NCBI GenBank assembly: GCA_027489915.1
Contig: JAIXZB010000117.1
Location: forward strand, 1-7,497
Source: Rickettsiales bacterium
GTDB taxonomy: Bacteria > Pseudomonadota > Alphaproteobacteria > Rickettsiales > UBA3002
Direction: 5' to 3'
DNA length: 7,497 nucleotides
Shown here: positions 1 to 6,965 of the stretch, in pieces
Layout of the letters: each line of letters begins with the position of its first letter
Numbering within the stretch: the stretch's first letter is position 1
Position numbers and translations under genes: made by a program
Notes under the pieces: generated by a model
The model's input: the letters and a program-made list of their open reading frames with translations, nothing else
Databases searched by the model: none
Told to the model about the DNA's origin: nothing

Positions 1-2382
1 CAACTAGTAAACCTCACCTACGAACCTCTCTTTCCCTATTTTGCTGACAAAGCATCCGAAGGTGCCTTCCGCGTGCTGGATGGTAGCGATTTCGTGACTG
101 ATGGTGATGGCACAGGCATCGTGCATATGGCGCCTGCATTTGGTGAGGATGACTTTAAGCTCTGCCAGAAGCACAACATCCCCCTCGTGGTGCCGGTGGA
201 TGAAAAAGGCCGCTTCACCGATGAGATTGTTGACCTTGAGGATTTAACCCTCAAGGGCCTGAATGTGATTGCGGAAACCAGCGGCCAGCACGCGGATGAG
301 CCGTTCAAGCCCGAGCAAGTGGCGAAATATGGCTTGGCAAACTTACGCATTATTGCGTGGCTGAAGAAGCACAACAAGCTCGTGCATCAGGAAGATTACA
401 AACACAATTACCCCCATTGCTGGCGCACCGATACGCCGATTATTTACCGTGCCATGAGCAGTTGGTATGTAGCCGTCACTAAATTCCGCGACCGCGCGGT
501 GGAGCTGAATCAGCAGATTAACTGGATACCAAACCATGTGCGTGATGGGCAGATGGGGCATATGCTCGCCACCGCACCCGATTGGAGCATTTCGCGTAAC
601 CGTTTCTGGGGTACGCCGATTCCGATCTGGAAATCCGCCTCGGGCAAAATTATTGTCTGCGGCTCGATTGAAGAAATCGAAGCGCTGAGTGGGCAGAAGG
701 TAAGCGATCTGCACCGCCCGATGATTGATAACATCGTGTTGCATAAGGATGGTGAAGAGTATCGCCGTATCGAAGATGTGTTCGATTGCTGGTTTGAATC
801 CGGTTCGATGCCATTTGCGCAACTGCATTACCCATTCGAGAACAAGCAGCTGTTTGAAGAAAACTTCCCCGCCGATTTTATCACCGAATATGTGGGGCAA
901 ACACGCGGCTGGTTTAACACGCTGATTATGCTTTCGACCGCATTATTTGATAAGCCGCCCTTCAAAAACTGCATTTGCCACGGCGTGGTGATTGATGCAG
1001 AAACGGGCCTGAAATACAGTAAACGCCTGAAAAACTATAAAGACCCACGCGAGGTGATGGATGCATTCGGTGCCGATGCATTGCGCTGGATGATGCTAAG
1101 CTCGCCCGTCATGCGCGGCGCAGATATTGGGGTTGACCCCGAAGGTAAATTCATCCGCGATGTGGTGCGTCTGAATATCAAGCCCATCTGGAATGCGTAT
1201 AATTTCTTCACCCTCTATGCGAATGCGGATGGAGTGGAAGCGAAATCCATAACCCATAGCGAGAACCTGCTCGACAGCTACATCTTAGCGAAGTGCAAAG
1301 CCGCCGTGGAAGCGGTGAAGCAGGGCATGGATGCGTATGATATGCCAGTGGCCACAAACGCCATTACAGGCTTTTTCGAGGTGCTGAATAACTGGTATAT
1401 CCGCCGCAGCCGCGCCCGCTTTTGGGCAGAAGAAATGAGCGCCGATAAACAAGCAGCGTATGATACACTCTACACAGTGCTGGAAGTAATGTGCCGCGCC
1501 GCAGCCCCCTTGCTTCCACTCACCACCGAGGCGGTGTATTTGGGCATCACCCGCGCGGATGGAAGCGATGCAAAGCAAAGCGTTCACATGCAGGATTTTC
1601 CTGATGTAGCTGCTATTGCAGTCAATGCTGAATTGATTGCTGATATGGACCGTGTTCGCGATATTTGTAATGTTGCTTTGGCTTTACGAAATAAAAACAA
1701 GCTACGTATTCGTCTGCCATTAAAAGATATAAATGTAGTAACAAATTCCAACATAGCTCATGAGTGGAAACAAAAGTATGGCAGTGCTATTGCCGATATT
1801 ATCAAGAGTGAAATAAACGTTGGAGAGGTGCTTGAAGGAGATATGTATGTTGATGATTATGCAACAACTAAACTCCAAATAAATTCTGCGATATTAGGCA
1901 AAAGATTACCCGCAAAAATGAAAGAGATTCTGCCTGCATCCAAAAAGGGTCAGTGGAATATATCAACCACAAATATGGTAGAGATAGCTGGTGAAGAATT
2001 GCTTTCAGAAGAATACGAACTTACATTGGAACCCAAGTCAGAATACGCAAATTGTGCCCAAGCTTTGGCTGATAATCGTGCCCTTGTAATTTTGAATATT
2101 GAGTCGAATCCCGAACTAGAAGCCGAAGGCATTGCGCGGGACGTTGTGCGGTTGATTCAGCAGGCGCGTAAGGATGCAGGGTTGAATGTGAGTGACCGAG
2201 TGGCACTGTTGCTGCAGCTTCCCGCCGATGCGGTGGCAGCGGTGGATGCACATGCTGAGTATATCAAGGAGCAAACCTTGGCTGATACACTGATGCATGG
2301 TGATGCAGCGCAGGCCAAACACCAGTTTGCACAAGAGCTGGATGGTGAAAGCTGGGTGATTGGGGTGAGCAAAGCCGCATGA
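1..2382 (+). CDS. ileS: Isoleucyl-tRNA synthetase, IleS2 type, 5'-truncated by window edge
   Basis: This is a cytoplasmic class I synthetase that charges tRNA-Ile with isoleucine and edits misactivated valine. The frame is open from base 1 (it reads QLVNLTYEPLFPYF), so the GTG at 73 is not the start. The visible 793 residues lack roughly the first 260-300 of the usual 1050-1100, including the HIGH motif. Visible in order are: CP1 editing-domain motif GTGIVHMAPAFGEDD (residues about 37-51); YPHCWRTDTP and NRFWGTPIPIW; CWFESGSMPFAQ; EYVGQTRGWFNTL; the KMSKS-loop equivalent KYSKR (residues 338-342, bases 1012-1026); the anticodon-binding domain beginning near NNWYIRRSRARFW (about 463); and the C-terminal block EGIARDVVRLIQQARKDAGL. 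The AFGEDD and KxSKRLKNY forms point to the eukaryote-like IleS2 class, members of which are often less sensitive to mupirocin. The gene ends inside gpsA (ATGA overlap). Oddities are Tyr in place of Met in the KMSKS motif and an AT-rich stretch at 1590-2110. The identity is certain; the subclass call rests on motif form. Confidence 0.97.
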   Translation, partial: QLVNLTYEPLFPYFADKASEGAFRVLDGSDFVTDGDGTGIVHMAPAFGEDDFKLCQKHNIPLVVPVDEKGRFTDEIVDLEDLTLKGLNVIAETSGQHADEPFKPEQVAKYGLANLRIIAWLKKHNKLVHQEDYKHNYPHCWRTDTPIIYRAMSSWYVAVTKFRDRAVELNQQINWIPNHVRDGQMGHMLATAPDWSISRNRFWGTPIPIWKSASGKIIVCGSIEEIEALSGQKVSDLHRPMIDNIVLHKDGEEYRRIEDVFDCWFESGSMPFAQLHYPFENKQLFEENFPADFITEYVGQTRGWFNTLIMLSTALFDKPPFKNCICHGVVIDAETGLKYSKRLKNYKDPREVMDAFGADALRWMMLSSPVMRGADIGVDPEGKFIRDVVRLNIKPIWNAYNFFTLYANADGVEAKSITHSENLLDSYILAKCKAAVEAVKQGMDAYDMPVATNAITGFFEVLNNWYIRRSRARFWAEEMSADKQAAYDTLYTVLEVMCRAAAPLLPLTTEAVYLGITRADGSDAKQSVHMQDFPDVAAIAVNAELIADMDRVRDICNVALALRNKNKLRIRLPLKDINVVTNSNIAHEWKQKYGSAIADIIKSEINVGEVLEGDMYVDDYATTKLQINSAILGKRLPAKMKEILPASKKGQWNISTTNMVEIAGEELLSEEYELTLEPKSEYANCAQALADNRALVILNIESNPELEAEGIARDVVRLIQQARKDAGLNVSDRVALLLQLPADAVAAVDAHAEYIKEQTLADTLMHGDAAQAKHQFAQELDGESWVIGVSKAA
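1590..2110 (+). other. AT-rich, ATA-rich segment inside the ileS 3' region
   Basis: Hand counting gives about 37% GC over 1621-2100 (177 of 480 bases). The lines on either side give 52-65% (1381-1560) and 57-58% (2101-2280). Seven ATA isoleucine codons and an AGA arginine codon fall in this segment, whereas I noticed only two ATA codons in the 1590 bases of ileS before it. The reading frame is intact and the encoded residues (about 531-703) join the anticodon-binding domain to the conserved C-terminal block. Both edges are abrupt, near 1590 and 2110. Recombination with a low-GC relative is one explanation; relaxed selection on a variable linker is another. Confidence 0.6.
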
Positions 2383-3383
2383 GTTTGAGCGATCCAGAAT
2401 TAGGCATTATTGGCTCGGGCGCGTGGGGCACGGCGCTTGCTATTTTGGCGAATCGTGCAGGTGCACGGGTAACGCTCTATGTGCGTAACGATCAGATTTA
2501 TAATACCATCGCATCGGAGCGCATCAATGCGGCCTATTTGCCCGAGCATTTTATCGACCCTGCGATTCGTATTACGCAATCGATGGAGTCGCTCCAGCAA
2601 TCGGAAATGATTTTGCTCGCAGTCCCCTCGCAATCGCTGCGTGCAGCGTGTATTGCGCTATCGGATTTGGTGGCATCGACCACACCGCTTATTATTGCGA
2701 GCAAGGGCATCGAGCGCGGTAGTCTGATGCTGATGAGCGAGGTGGTACAATCCATCATGCCGCATAACCCGATTGCCATTTTAACGGGGCCTAATTTCGC
2801 AAACGAGGCAGCATCGGGCCTGCCCACAGCCAGTCTGCTTGCGAGCTATCACTCTCAAACGGCGGAGCGCATTACTTATGCGCTGGCGGGAACCTACTAT
2901 CGGCTTTATCAAAGCGATGACCCGATTGGTGCGCAAATTGGCGGTGCTGCCAAAAACGTGATTGCCATTGCAAGCGGCATTGCCCACGGAAGGCGCCTTG
3001 GTGAAAATGCACGTGCCGCACTCCTAACGCGAGGCGTTGCCGAAATTGCACGCCTTGCGAAGGCCAAAGGTGGCAAAGCAGAAACCGCGAGTGGATTATC
3101 GGGCATGGGCGATCTGGTGCTGACAGCATCCAGTCAAACCTCGCGCAATTTTGCATACGGTGTGCGTTTAGCGCTTGGTCAAACTGAATCCACCGCCAGT
3201 GAGCGTGGAGGGTTGGTGGAAGGGGTGCATAGTGCTGAATCGCTGGTGCAATTATCGCGCAAACTTGGGGTGCGTATGCCCATTTGCGAAGCAGTGCGCG
3301 ATGTGCTGAATCAGCACCACAGTATCGATGATGCCCTGAAACAGCTGCTGAGTAGGCCAGCCTCGGAAGAGCTAAGTATTTGA
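2379..3383 (+). CDS. gpsA: NAD(P)-dependent glycerol-3-phosphate dehydrogenase
   Basis: This cytoplasmic enzyme reduces dihydroxyacetone phosphate to sn-glycerol 3-phosphate, the backbone for phospholipid synthesis. The 334 residues match the usual family length of about 330-340. The N-terminal Rossmann fold carries GSGAWG (residues 12-17). Further family motifs are LAVPSQSLR (80-88), SKGIERGS (108-115, with Lys109), LTGPNFANEAASGLPT (135-150), and GGAAKNVIAIASG (188-200) with the predicted catalytic Lys192. The C-terminal helical domain has SGLSGMGDLVLTASS (238-252, Asp245), SRNFAYG (255-261), and LVEGVHSAESL (279-289). The ATG overlaps the ileS stop (ATGA), so re-initiation by ribosomes leaving ileS is likely; a GGGGTGAG stretch at 2362-2369 may act as the ribosome-binding site. 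No clear terminator follows the stop. Confidence 0.97.
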   Translation: MSLSDPELGIIGSGAWGTALAILANRAGARVTLYVRNDQIYNTIASERINAAYLPEHFIDPAIRITQSMESLQQSEMILLAVPSQSLRAACIALSDLVASTTPLIIASKGIERGSLMLMSEVVQSIMPHNPIAILTGPNFANEAASGLPTASLLASYHSQTAERITYALAGTYYRLYQSDDPIGAQIGGAAKNVIAIASGIAHGRRLGENARAALLTRGVAEIARLAKAKGGKAETASGLSGMGDLVLTASSQTSRNFAYGVRLALGQTESTASERGGLVEGVHSAESLVQLSRKLGVRMPICEAVRDVLNQHHSIDDALKQLLSRPASEELSI

Positions 3384-3455
3384 TATAAAATAATTTTAAT
3401 TTGTGACGCGATGTAAAATGTCACCGAATTGTCATGCAGTTTTCCTGCGTATTTT

Positions 3456-3469
3456 GCTATTATCTACCT
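3456..3469 (+). promoter_or_regulatory. Possible extended -10 promoter for a leaderless transcript
   Basis: TGCTATTAT (TG at 3456-3457, hexamer TATTAT at 3458-3463) resembles the extended -10 form TGnTATAAT. Transcription would begin about seven bases after the hexamer, at the ATG at 3470, giving an mRNA with no leader. This fits the lack of any Shine-Dalgarno sequence before that ATG. No -35 box with good spacing is visible (TTGTCA at 3429-3434 is 23 bases away). A second -10-like hexamer, TAAAAT, lies at 3414-3419. The rest of the gap 3384-3455 is AT-rich with nothing else I can name. Confidence 0.3.
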
Positions 3470-4033
3470 ATGGCAGAACGCGCAGATTACATAAAAACAG
3501 GCAATAGCGCCCTTACACGCATCGGCAATAAGCTGAGTGTGGTGCCACTGCTTGGCTCGTTTATCGCAACACCATTTCTCACCATCGGTTTGCTGATGGA
3601 TTCGGGTAAATGGTTGATGCGCGGTAAAGTGGGCAGTGCTGCCACGGAATTTGCAACAGGAACATTAAGTGCAGGCCTGAACATAGCAGCAGGGCCTTTG
3701 TGGTGGATTGGTAAAGTAGCCTCCGTAGGCTTTACTGGCCACACAGTAGGTACCCATGGCCGCGCTGCGGCAGAATCGGTGATTGGTGGCATCACAGGCG
3801 CACTGGGGATGAAACCGAAAGTATTACAATCCTACACCGCAGGTATTGGTGCAATTCCCGGTGCAGGCATGTATTATGGACAACAGGCTCCAGGCTATTG
3901 GTCAACCAGAGCAGCGCAAGAACAAGGGAAAGATCCCAACCAGCGCTGGCAGCAATACCGCAACGGCGACGGACGCGATCACGTAGCGGCACTACAACAA
4001 GCGGCGATGCAGCCACAAACGAGAGGAATCTAA
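3470..4033 (+). CDS. Unrecognised glycine-rich, membrane-prone protein
   Basis: I do not recognise this family. From ATG 3470 the protein is 187 residues and about 15% glycine (29 residues). Hydrophobic stretches lie at about 22-43 (LSVVPLLGSFIATPFLTIGL), 61-91 (includes AAGPLWWIGKVASVGF) and 103-113 (VIGGITGALG). They suggest membrane association through several short Gly/Ala-rich helices. The tail from about 138 is polar and Gln/Arg-rich with no hydrophobic segment. There is no clear signal peptide. An in-frame ATG at 3434 would add 12 residues (including two Cys), but it also lacks a ribosome-binding site and would overlap the promoter candidate. I prefer 3470 because MAERADYIKTGN looks like a natural N-terminus and its distance from the -10 fits. 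The next gene starts one base after the stop, so the two are probably co-transcribed and may work together. Confidence 0.75.
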   Translation: MAERADYIKTGNSALTRIGNKLSVVPLLGSFIATPFLTIGLLMDSGKWLMRGKVGSAATEFATGTLSAGLNIAAGPLWWIGKVASVGFTGHTVGTHGRAAAESVIGGITGALGMKPKVLQSYTAGIGAIPGAGMYYGQQAPGYWSTRAAQEQGKDPNQRWQQYRNGDGRDHVAALQQAAMQPQTRGI

Positions 4034-4034
4034 C

Positions 4035-4559
4035 ATGAGCAACCTGGCCGAAAAAAACATCAGCGAGCTTGAACAAAAATATAACGACGTGACAGAGCTC
4101 TTCAGCATTGCTGAAGAATTTGCCTCGACCGTGGACAACACCTTCATTCGCGACCACGCAGCGCAGATGAAGCTGGTGGAGCCACTCATTGACGCAATTG
4201 CAGAGTCGGCAGATATTTTGACCGAAGAATATATTGCTGTGATTGAAGGCCAGAAAAAGCCAAGCGGCAAAACCCGTATCGAATCGGCGATGCGCAAAAT
4301 TTATGTTGCTATACACGAATACAATGCCCGTGCAGCACGCACCACGCAAAATGCTGTGGGCAACATTCGCAACCTTGCAGACCCGATTGTAGAAAAACTG
4401 AAGCGTCAGATGGAAACGATTGTTGCGAACTTTATGGAGTTTGTAAAATTGTCACTGGACCGTGTTATGCAAAAGCATGACATTGAGGAGTTAAAAGAGC
4501 GTCACGAACGCATTGCAATCATGCTTCATGCTCAAACCATAGGGCAGGGCGCAAACTAA
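4035..4559 (+). CDS. Unrecognised all-helical cytoplasmic protein
   Basis: The 174 residues have no Cys, no Trp, no signal peptide and no membrane segment. The sequence is rich in Glu, Lys, Ala and Ile with few helix breakers, and reads as a series of amphipathic helices. An acidic N-terminal half (about 1-72) is joined by a short basic hinge (GQKKPSGKTR, 72-81) to a second half ending in a charged helix (KHDIEELKERHERIAIML, 147-164) with coiled-coil character. That layout suits a scaffold or partner-binding protein, but no function can be read from it. The start is well supported: AGAGGA at 4022-4027 lies seven bases before the ATG. The gene sits one base after the glycine-rich membrane-prone gene and directly abuts the next gene, so it is the middle member of a likely three-gene operon. 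A soluble partner of the upstream protein is an inference from position only. Confidence 0.8.
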   Translation: MSNLAEKNISELEQKYNDVTELFSIAEEFASTVDNTFIRDHAAQMKLVEPLIDAIAESADILTEEYIAVIEGQKKPSGKTRIESAMRKIYVAIHEYNARAARTTQNAVGNIRNLADPIVEKLKRQMETIVANFMEFVKLSLDRVMQKHDIEELKERHERIAIMLHAQTIGQGAN

Positions 4560-4904
4560 ATGTTGCTTGATGATTCTAGTTCAGGGGCTGCCTCCTCTAA
4601 AGAGTTTTCAGAGAAGATTACCACCAGTGTCTCGGGAGATGTAGCAGACGAAAAACGTTATAGTCTCTTGGTTTCACAAGCCAGAGCTGATGCGTTAATG
4701 TGGGATTTTACCAATAATCCAAAAGTTAGTATACGGCAAATGGACGGCATCGAGGGGGCGCTTCTGTTTTGTACTGATGATAGGAATGTATGGAATCTTA
4801 TGAGTAAAAAGGTTGGAAACACTCCTAAATTGCCTGATGGTGTAATACACGAGGCTCGAGGGAAAGGTAAATTAGAGCCTCCTGCAATGCGCAGTATGCA
4901 ATAA
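4560..4904 (+). CDS. Unrecognised small protein with atypical codon use
   Basis: This is a 114-residue protein of unknown family. The N-terminal 30 residues are Ser/Thr-rich and probably disordered. The middle (about 33-85) has hydrophobic spots that could form a small fold (YSLLVSQARADALMWDF, MDGIEGALLFC, NVWNLM). The tail is basic and Gly/Pro-containing. It has one Cys (71) and no membrane segment. The ATG follows the previous stop with no gap (TAAATG), so it would be read by re-initiation or from the weak AGGG at 4546-4549. GC is about 43%, below the 52-55% of nearby genes. The six arginines use all six codons once each, including AGA, AGG and CGA, which suggests recent arrival or little codon selection. 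The stop codon merges into the terminator. It could be a spurious open frame, but its length and packing make a real gene more likely. Confidence 0.6.
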   Translation: MLLDDSSSGAASSKEFSEKITTSVSGDVADEKRYSLLVSQARADALMWDFTNNPKVSIRQMDGIEGALLFCTDDRNVWNLMSKKVGNTPKLPDGVIHEARGKGKLEPPAMRSMQ

Positions 4905-4937
4905 AAAAGGGCCGCTTTCGCGGCCCTTTTCGTTTTT
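4903..4937. terminator. Bidirectional intrinsic terminator between convergent operons
   Basis: GGGCCGC (4909-4915) pairs perfectly with GCGGCCC (4920-4926) around a TTTC loop. Six A (4903-4908) precede the stem, and TTTTCGTTTTT (4927-4937) follows it. Each strand therefore shows a GC-rich hairpin followed by a T run. It should end the three-gene + strand operon and the - strand glnBA operon. It overlaps the last two bases of the upstream stop codon and the first bases of the glnA stop codon. Confidence 0.93.
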
Positions 4938-6339
4938 AGTGCGAATAATGTTTGAATTCGATGGGGTGCGGAGCACTTTCCCAATCCGTTACTTCCGCCA
5001 TTTTCAGTTCGATATAGGCATCAATCTGATCATCACTGAATACGTCACCTTTCTTCAAGAAGGCACGGTCTGCATCCAGACACTCAAGTGCTTCACGCAG
5101 GCTTTTTGAAACATGCGGGATGTCTTTGAGTTCTTCTGGTGGAAGGTCGTAGAGGTTTTTATCCATTGCATCGCCAGGGTGAATCTTGTTCTCGATACCA
5201 TCAAGACCCGCCATGAGAAGTGCCGCAAAGGTGAAGTATGGGTTGCCTGATGAATCAGGGAAACGCGCTTCAATACGCTTCGCTTTAGGGCTTGCTACGT
5301 AAGGAATACGAATCGAGGCAGAACGGTTGCGTGAAGAATATGCAAGCAGTGTAGGTGCTTCATAGCCCGGAACCAAGCGCTTGTAGCTATTGGTGGTACA
5401 GTTGGTGAAGGCGTTGAGCGCACGTGCATGCTTGATGATGCCGCCGATGTAATACAGGCAGGTTTCCGATAAATCAGCGTAACCATTACCCGCAAACAGA
5501 GGCTTGCCATCTTTCCAGATTGATTGATGCACATGCATACCTGAACCGTTGTCACCCTTGATAGGCTTAGGCATGAAGGTTACGGTTTTGCCGTAACTAT
5601 GTGCAATGTTTTGAATCACGTATTTGTATTTCTGAACATTGTCACCAGTGGAAACAAGGTTGCTGAATTCAAAGCCAAGCTCGTGCTGTGCAGGCGCTAC
5701 TTCATGGTGATGAAGCTGTGGCACCATGCCAACGGTTTTGAGCATCGCAAGCATTTCTGCGCGGATGTCTGATGCAGAATCCACAGGCGCTACGGGGAAA
5801 TACCCACCTTTGATACCTGGGCGATGGCCAAGATTGCCATGCTCATACGCACGACCAGAGTTTTTAGGCAACTCTTCGCTGTCCAAGCTGTAAGAGCAGC
5901 CGAACATGCCAGCTTCCCAACGCACATCATCGAACAAGAAGAATTCAAGTTCGGGACCGAAATAGGCAACATCACCGATGCCGCTGTATTTCAGATATGC
6001 TTCTGCTTTTTTCGCGGTTGAACGTGGATCGCGACCATATGATTGACCCGATGATGGTTCAATAATATCGCAGAAAATAATCAGCGTTGGATGTGCGCTG
6101 AAGGGATCCATAAAGGCGGTGTTAGGATCTGGCATCAGAATCATGTCGGATTCATTGATGGATTTCCAACCATTGATGGAAGAACCATCGAACATCACAC
6201 CATCTTCGAAGGTGCTGTTTGTCACTTGATCTACGATATAGGTGGTGTGCTGCCACTTGCCACGTGGATCGGTGAAGCGAAAATCAACGAATTCCACTTC
6301 GTTTTTCTTGATAAGGTCGAACACTTTATCGGCAGACAT
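4936..6339 (-). CDS. glnA: Type I glutamine synthetase (adenylylated GSI-beta class)
   Basis: This cytoplasmic dodecamer joins ammonia to glutamate using ATP and is the main entry point for assimilated nitrogen. The 467 residues align with enterobacterial GlnA almost position for position. The beta-grasp domain comes first (FDGSS 50-54, active-site Asp51), then the catalytic domain: GPELEFF (128-134, metal ligands Glu130 and Glu132), HHHEVAPAQHE (210-220, Glu213 and Glu220), GSGMHVH (265-271, His269), KRLVPGYEAP (320-329, Arg321 and Glu327), RNRSASIRIP (337-346, Arg339), and RIEARFPD (355-362, Arg359). Tyr397 in KNLYDLPPEE is the adenylylation site, so a GlnE-type enzyme probably controls it. 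AGGAG lies five bases before the ATG. The gene is 29 bases downstream of glnB in the same operon. No key residue is missing. Confidence 0.98.
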   Translation of the reverse strand: MSADKVFDLIKKNEVEFVDFRFTDPRGKWQHTTYIVDQVTNSTFEDGVMFDGSSINGWKSINESDMILMPDPNTAFMDPFSAHPTLIIFCDIIEPSSGQSYGRDPRSTAKKAEAYLKYSGIGDVAYFGPELEFFLFDDVRWEAGMFGCSYSLDSEELPKNSGRAYEHGNLGHRPGIKGGYFPVAPVDSASDIRAEMLAMLKTVGMVPQLHHHEVAPAQHELGFEFSNLVSTGDNVQKYKYVIQNIAHSYGKTVTFMPKPIKGDNGSGMHVHQSIWKDGKPLFAGNGYADLSETCLYYIGGIIKHARALNAFTNCTTNSYKRLVPGYEAPTLLAYSSRNRSASIRIPYVASPKAKRIEARFPDSSGNPYFTFAALLMAGLDGIENKIHPGDAMDKNLYDLPPEELKDIPHVSKSLREALECLDADRAFLKKGDVFSDDQIDAYIELKMAEVTDWESAPHPIEFKHYSH

Positions 6340-6368
6340 AAAAACTCCTGAAAGGTTAGATTGGTTAG

Positions 6369-6707
6369 TTAAATTGCTTGTGGTCCACGCTCACCCGTGC
6401 GAATGCGGACAACCTCATCCACGGGCGATATAAAAATTTTACCATCGCCAATGCGCCCTGTTTGCGCAGCAGCGAGAATGGCCTCAATGGCAGGCTCGAC
6501 CATGTTATCATCGACCACTACTTCGATTTTGACCTTAGGCAGAAAATCCACAACATATTCTGCGCCACGATACAGTTCTGTATGGCCTTTCTGACGACCA
6601 AAACCCCGCGCCTCAAGCACAGTTATTCCCTGAACGCCTACTTCTTGAAGGGCTTCTTTGACATCATCCAGTTTGAAAGGTTTTATGATGGCTTCTATTT
6701 TTTTCAT
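6369..6707 (-). CDS. glnB: Nitrogen regulatory PII protein
   Basis: This small cytoplasmic trimer senses 2-oxoglutarate and ATP/ADP and relays nitrogen status to GlnD, GlnE and NtrB. The 112 residues match the family length. The ligand-site residues Gly37 and Gln39 lie in GFGRQKGHTELYRGAEY (35-51), and the T-loop carries the uridylylation site Tyr51 and Lys58. The B-loop is TGRIGDGK (83-90), and the C-terminal RIRTGERG is at 101-108. The GlnB-like T-loop (ELYRGAEYVVDF) and the glnA linkage favour GlnB over GlnK, which is usually next to amtB. The ATG is preceded by GCAGG about seven bases upstream. It is the first gene of glnBA and is probably transcribed from the sigma-54 promoter at 6740-6756, so nitrogen limitation should raise its expression. 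Confidence 0.97.
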   Translation of the reverse strand: MKKIEAIIKPFKLDDVKEALQEVGVQGITVLEARGFGRQKGHTELYRGAEYVVDFLPKVKIEVVVDDNMVEPAIEAILAAAQTGRIGDGKIFISPVDEVVRIRTGERGPQAI

Positions 6708-6739
6708 AAATGGCCTGCTTGCTTGAATGCTCTTGTGTT

Positions 6740-6756
6740 TGCAGGTGTTGTGCCAA
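6740..6756 (-). promoter_or_regulatory. Sigma-54 (RpoN) promoter of glnBA
   Basis: Read on the - strand the site is TTGGCACAACACCTGCA. The GG and GC dinucleotides are separated by exactly ten bases. The -24 box TTGGCAC is perfect and the -12 box is CTGC (consensus TTGC). Transcription should begin near 6729, about 22 bases before the glnB ATG, leaving room for its ribosome-binding site. Sigma-54 promoters need an enhancer-binding activator, here presumably NtrC. I found no clear NtrC palindrome (TGCAC-type half-sites) upstream. Confidence 0.85.
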
Positions 6757-6800
6757 AAATGATAAAACTATAAATTGCTATAATAATCAGAGGCTAATAG

Positions 6801-6854
6801 TAGTTTTAAACGGCATTTTTTCAGTAATCATCAAGAAAAAATGCCTTAAAACTA
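6801..6854. repeat. Long inverted repeat upstream of glnBA
   Basis: TAGTTTTAA (6801-6809) and GGCATTTTTTC (6812-6822) are matched perfectly by GAAAAAATGCC (6835-6845) and TTAAAACTA (6846-6854). The result is a 20-bp stem with a two-base bulge (6810-6811) and a 12-base loop. Neither strand has a T run after the hairpin, so it is not a standard terminator. Relative to the predicted glnB start it spans about -72 to -125. The A/T tracts in both arms should bend the DNA. An activator site, a small-RNA stem or a mobile-element remnant are all possible. A shorter palindrome, GGCATGCC, lies at 6858-6865. I see no gene in 6708-6996. Confidence 0.8.
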
Positions 6855-6965
6855 GGCGGCATGCCAACAAAAAGGGCAATATGCAGGGGTGGTGGCTGTT
6901 AATAGCGAATGCAGACTCCAAACCACAGAAGTTGCTTGATTTTTGGTTCTAATTAGCGTTTAGCT

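Noticed and set aside
343..900. 185-codon - strand open frame opposite ileS
   Set aside because: It lies entirely opposite strongly conserved synthetase motifs, and its composition is that of a reverse-frame shadow.
3403..3424. GTGAC/GTCAC inverted repeat after gpsA as terminator or CRP-type site
   Set aside because: The stem is only five base pairs with a 12-base gap and no T run, and the spacing does not fit the TGTGA-N6-TCACA form.
3434..3469. Upstream in-frame ATG for the glycine-rich protein
   Set aside because: It has no ribosome-binding site, the 12 extra residues look unlike a natural N-terminus, and it lies upstream of the better promoter candidate. It cannot be fully excluded.
6710..6952. 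80-codon + strand open frame in the glnB to tRNA-His gap
   Set aside because: It runs across the sigma-54 promoter and the inverted repeat, has no ribosome-binding site, and has a Cys/Lys/Asn-rich composition unlike a real protein.
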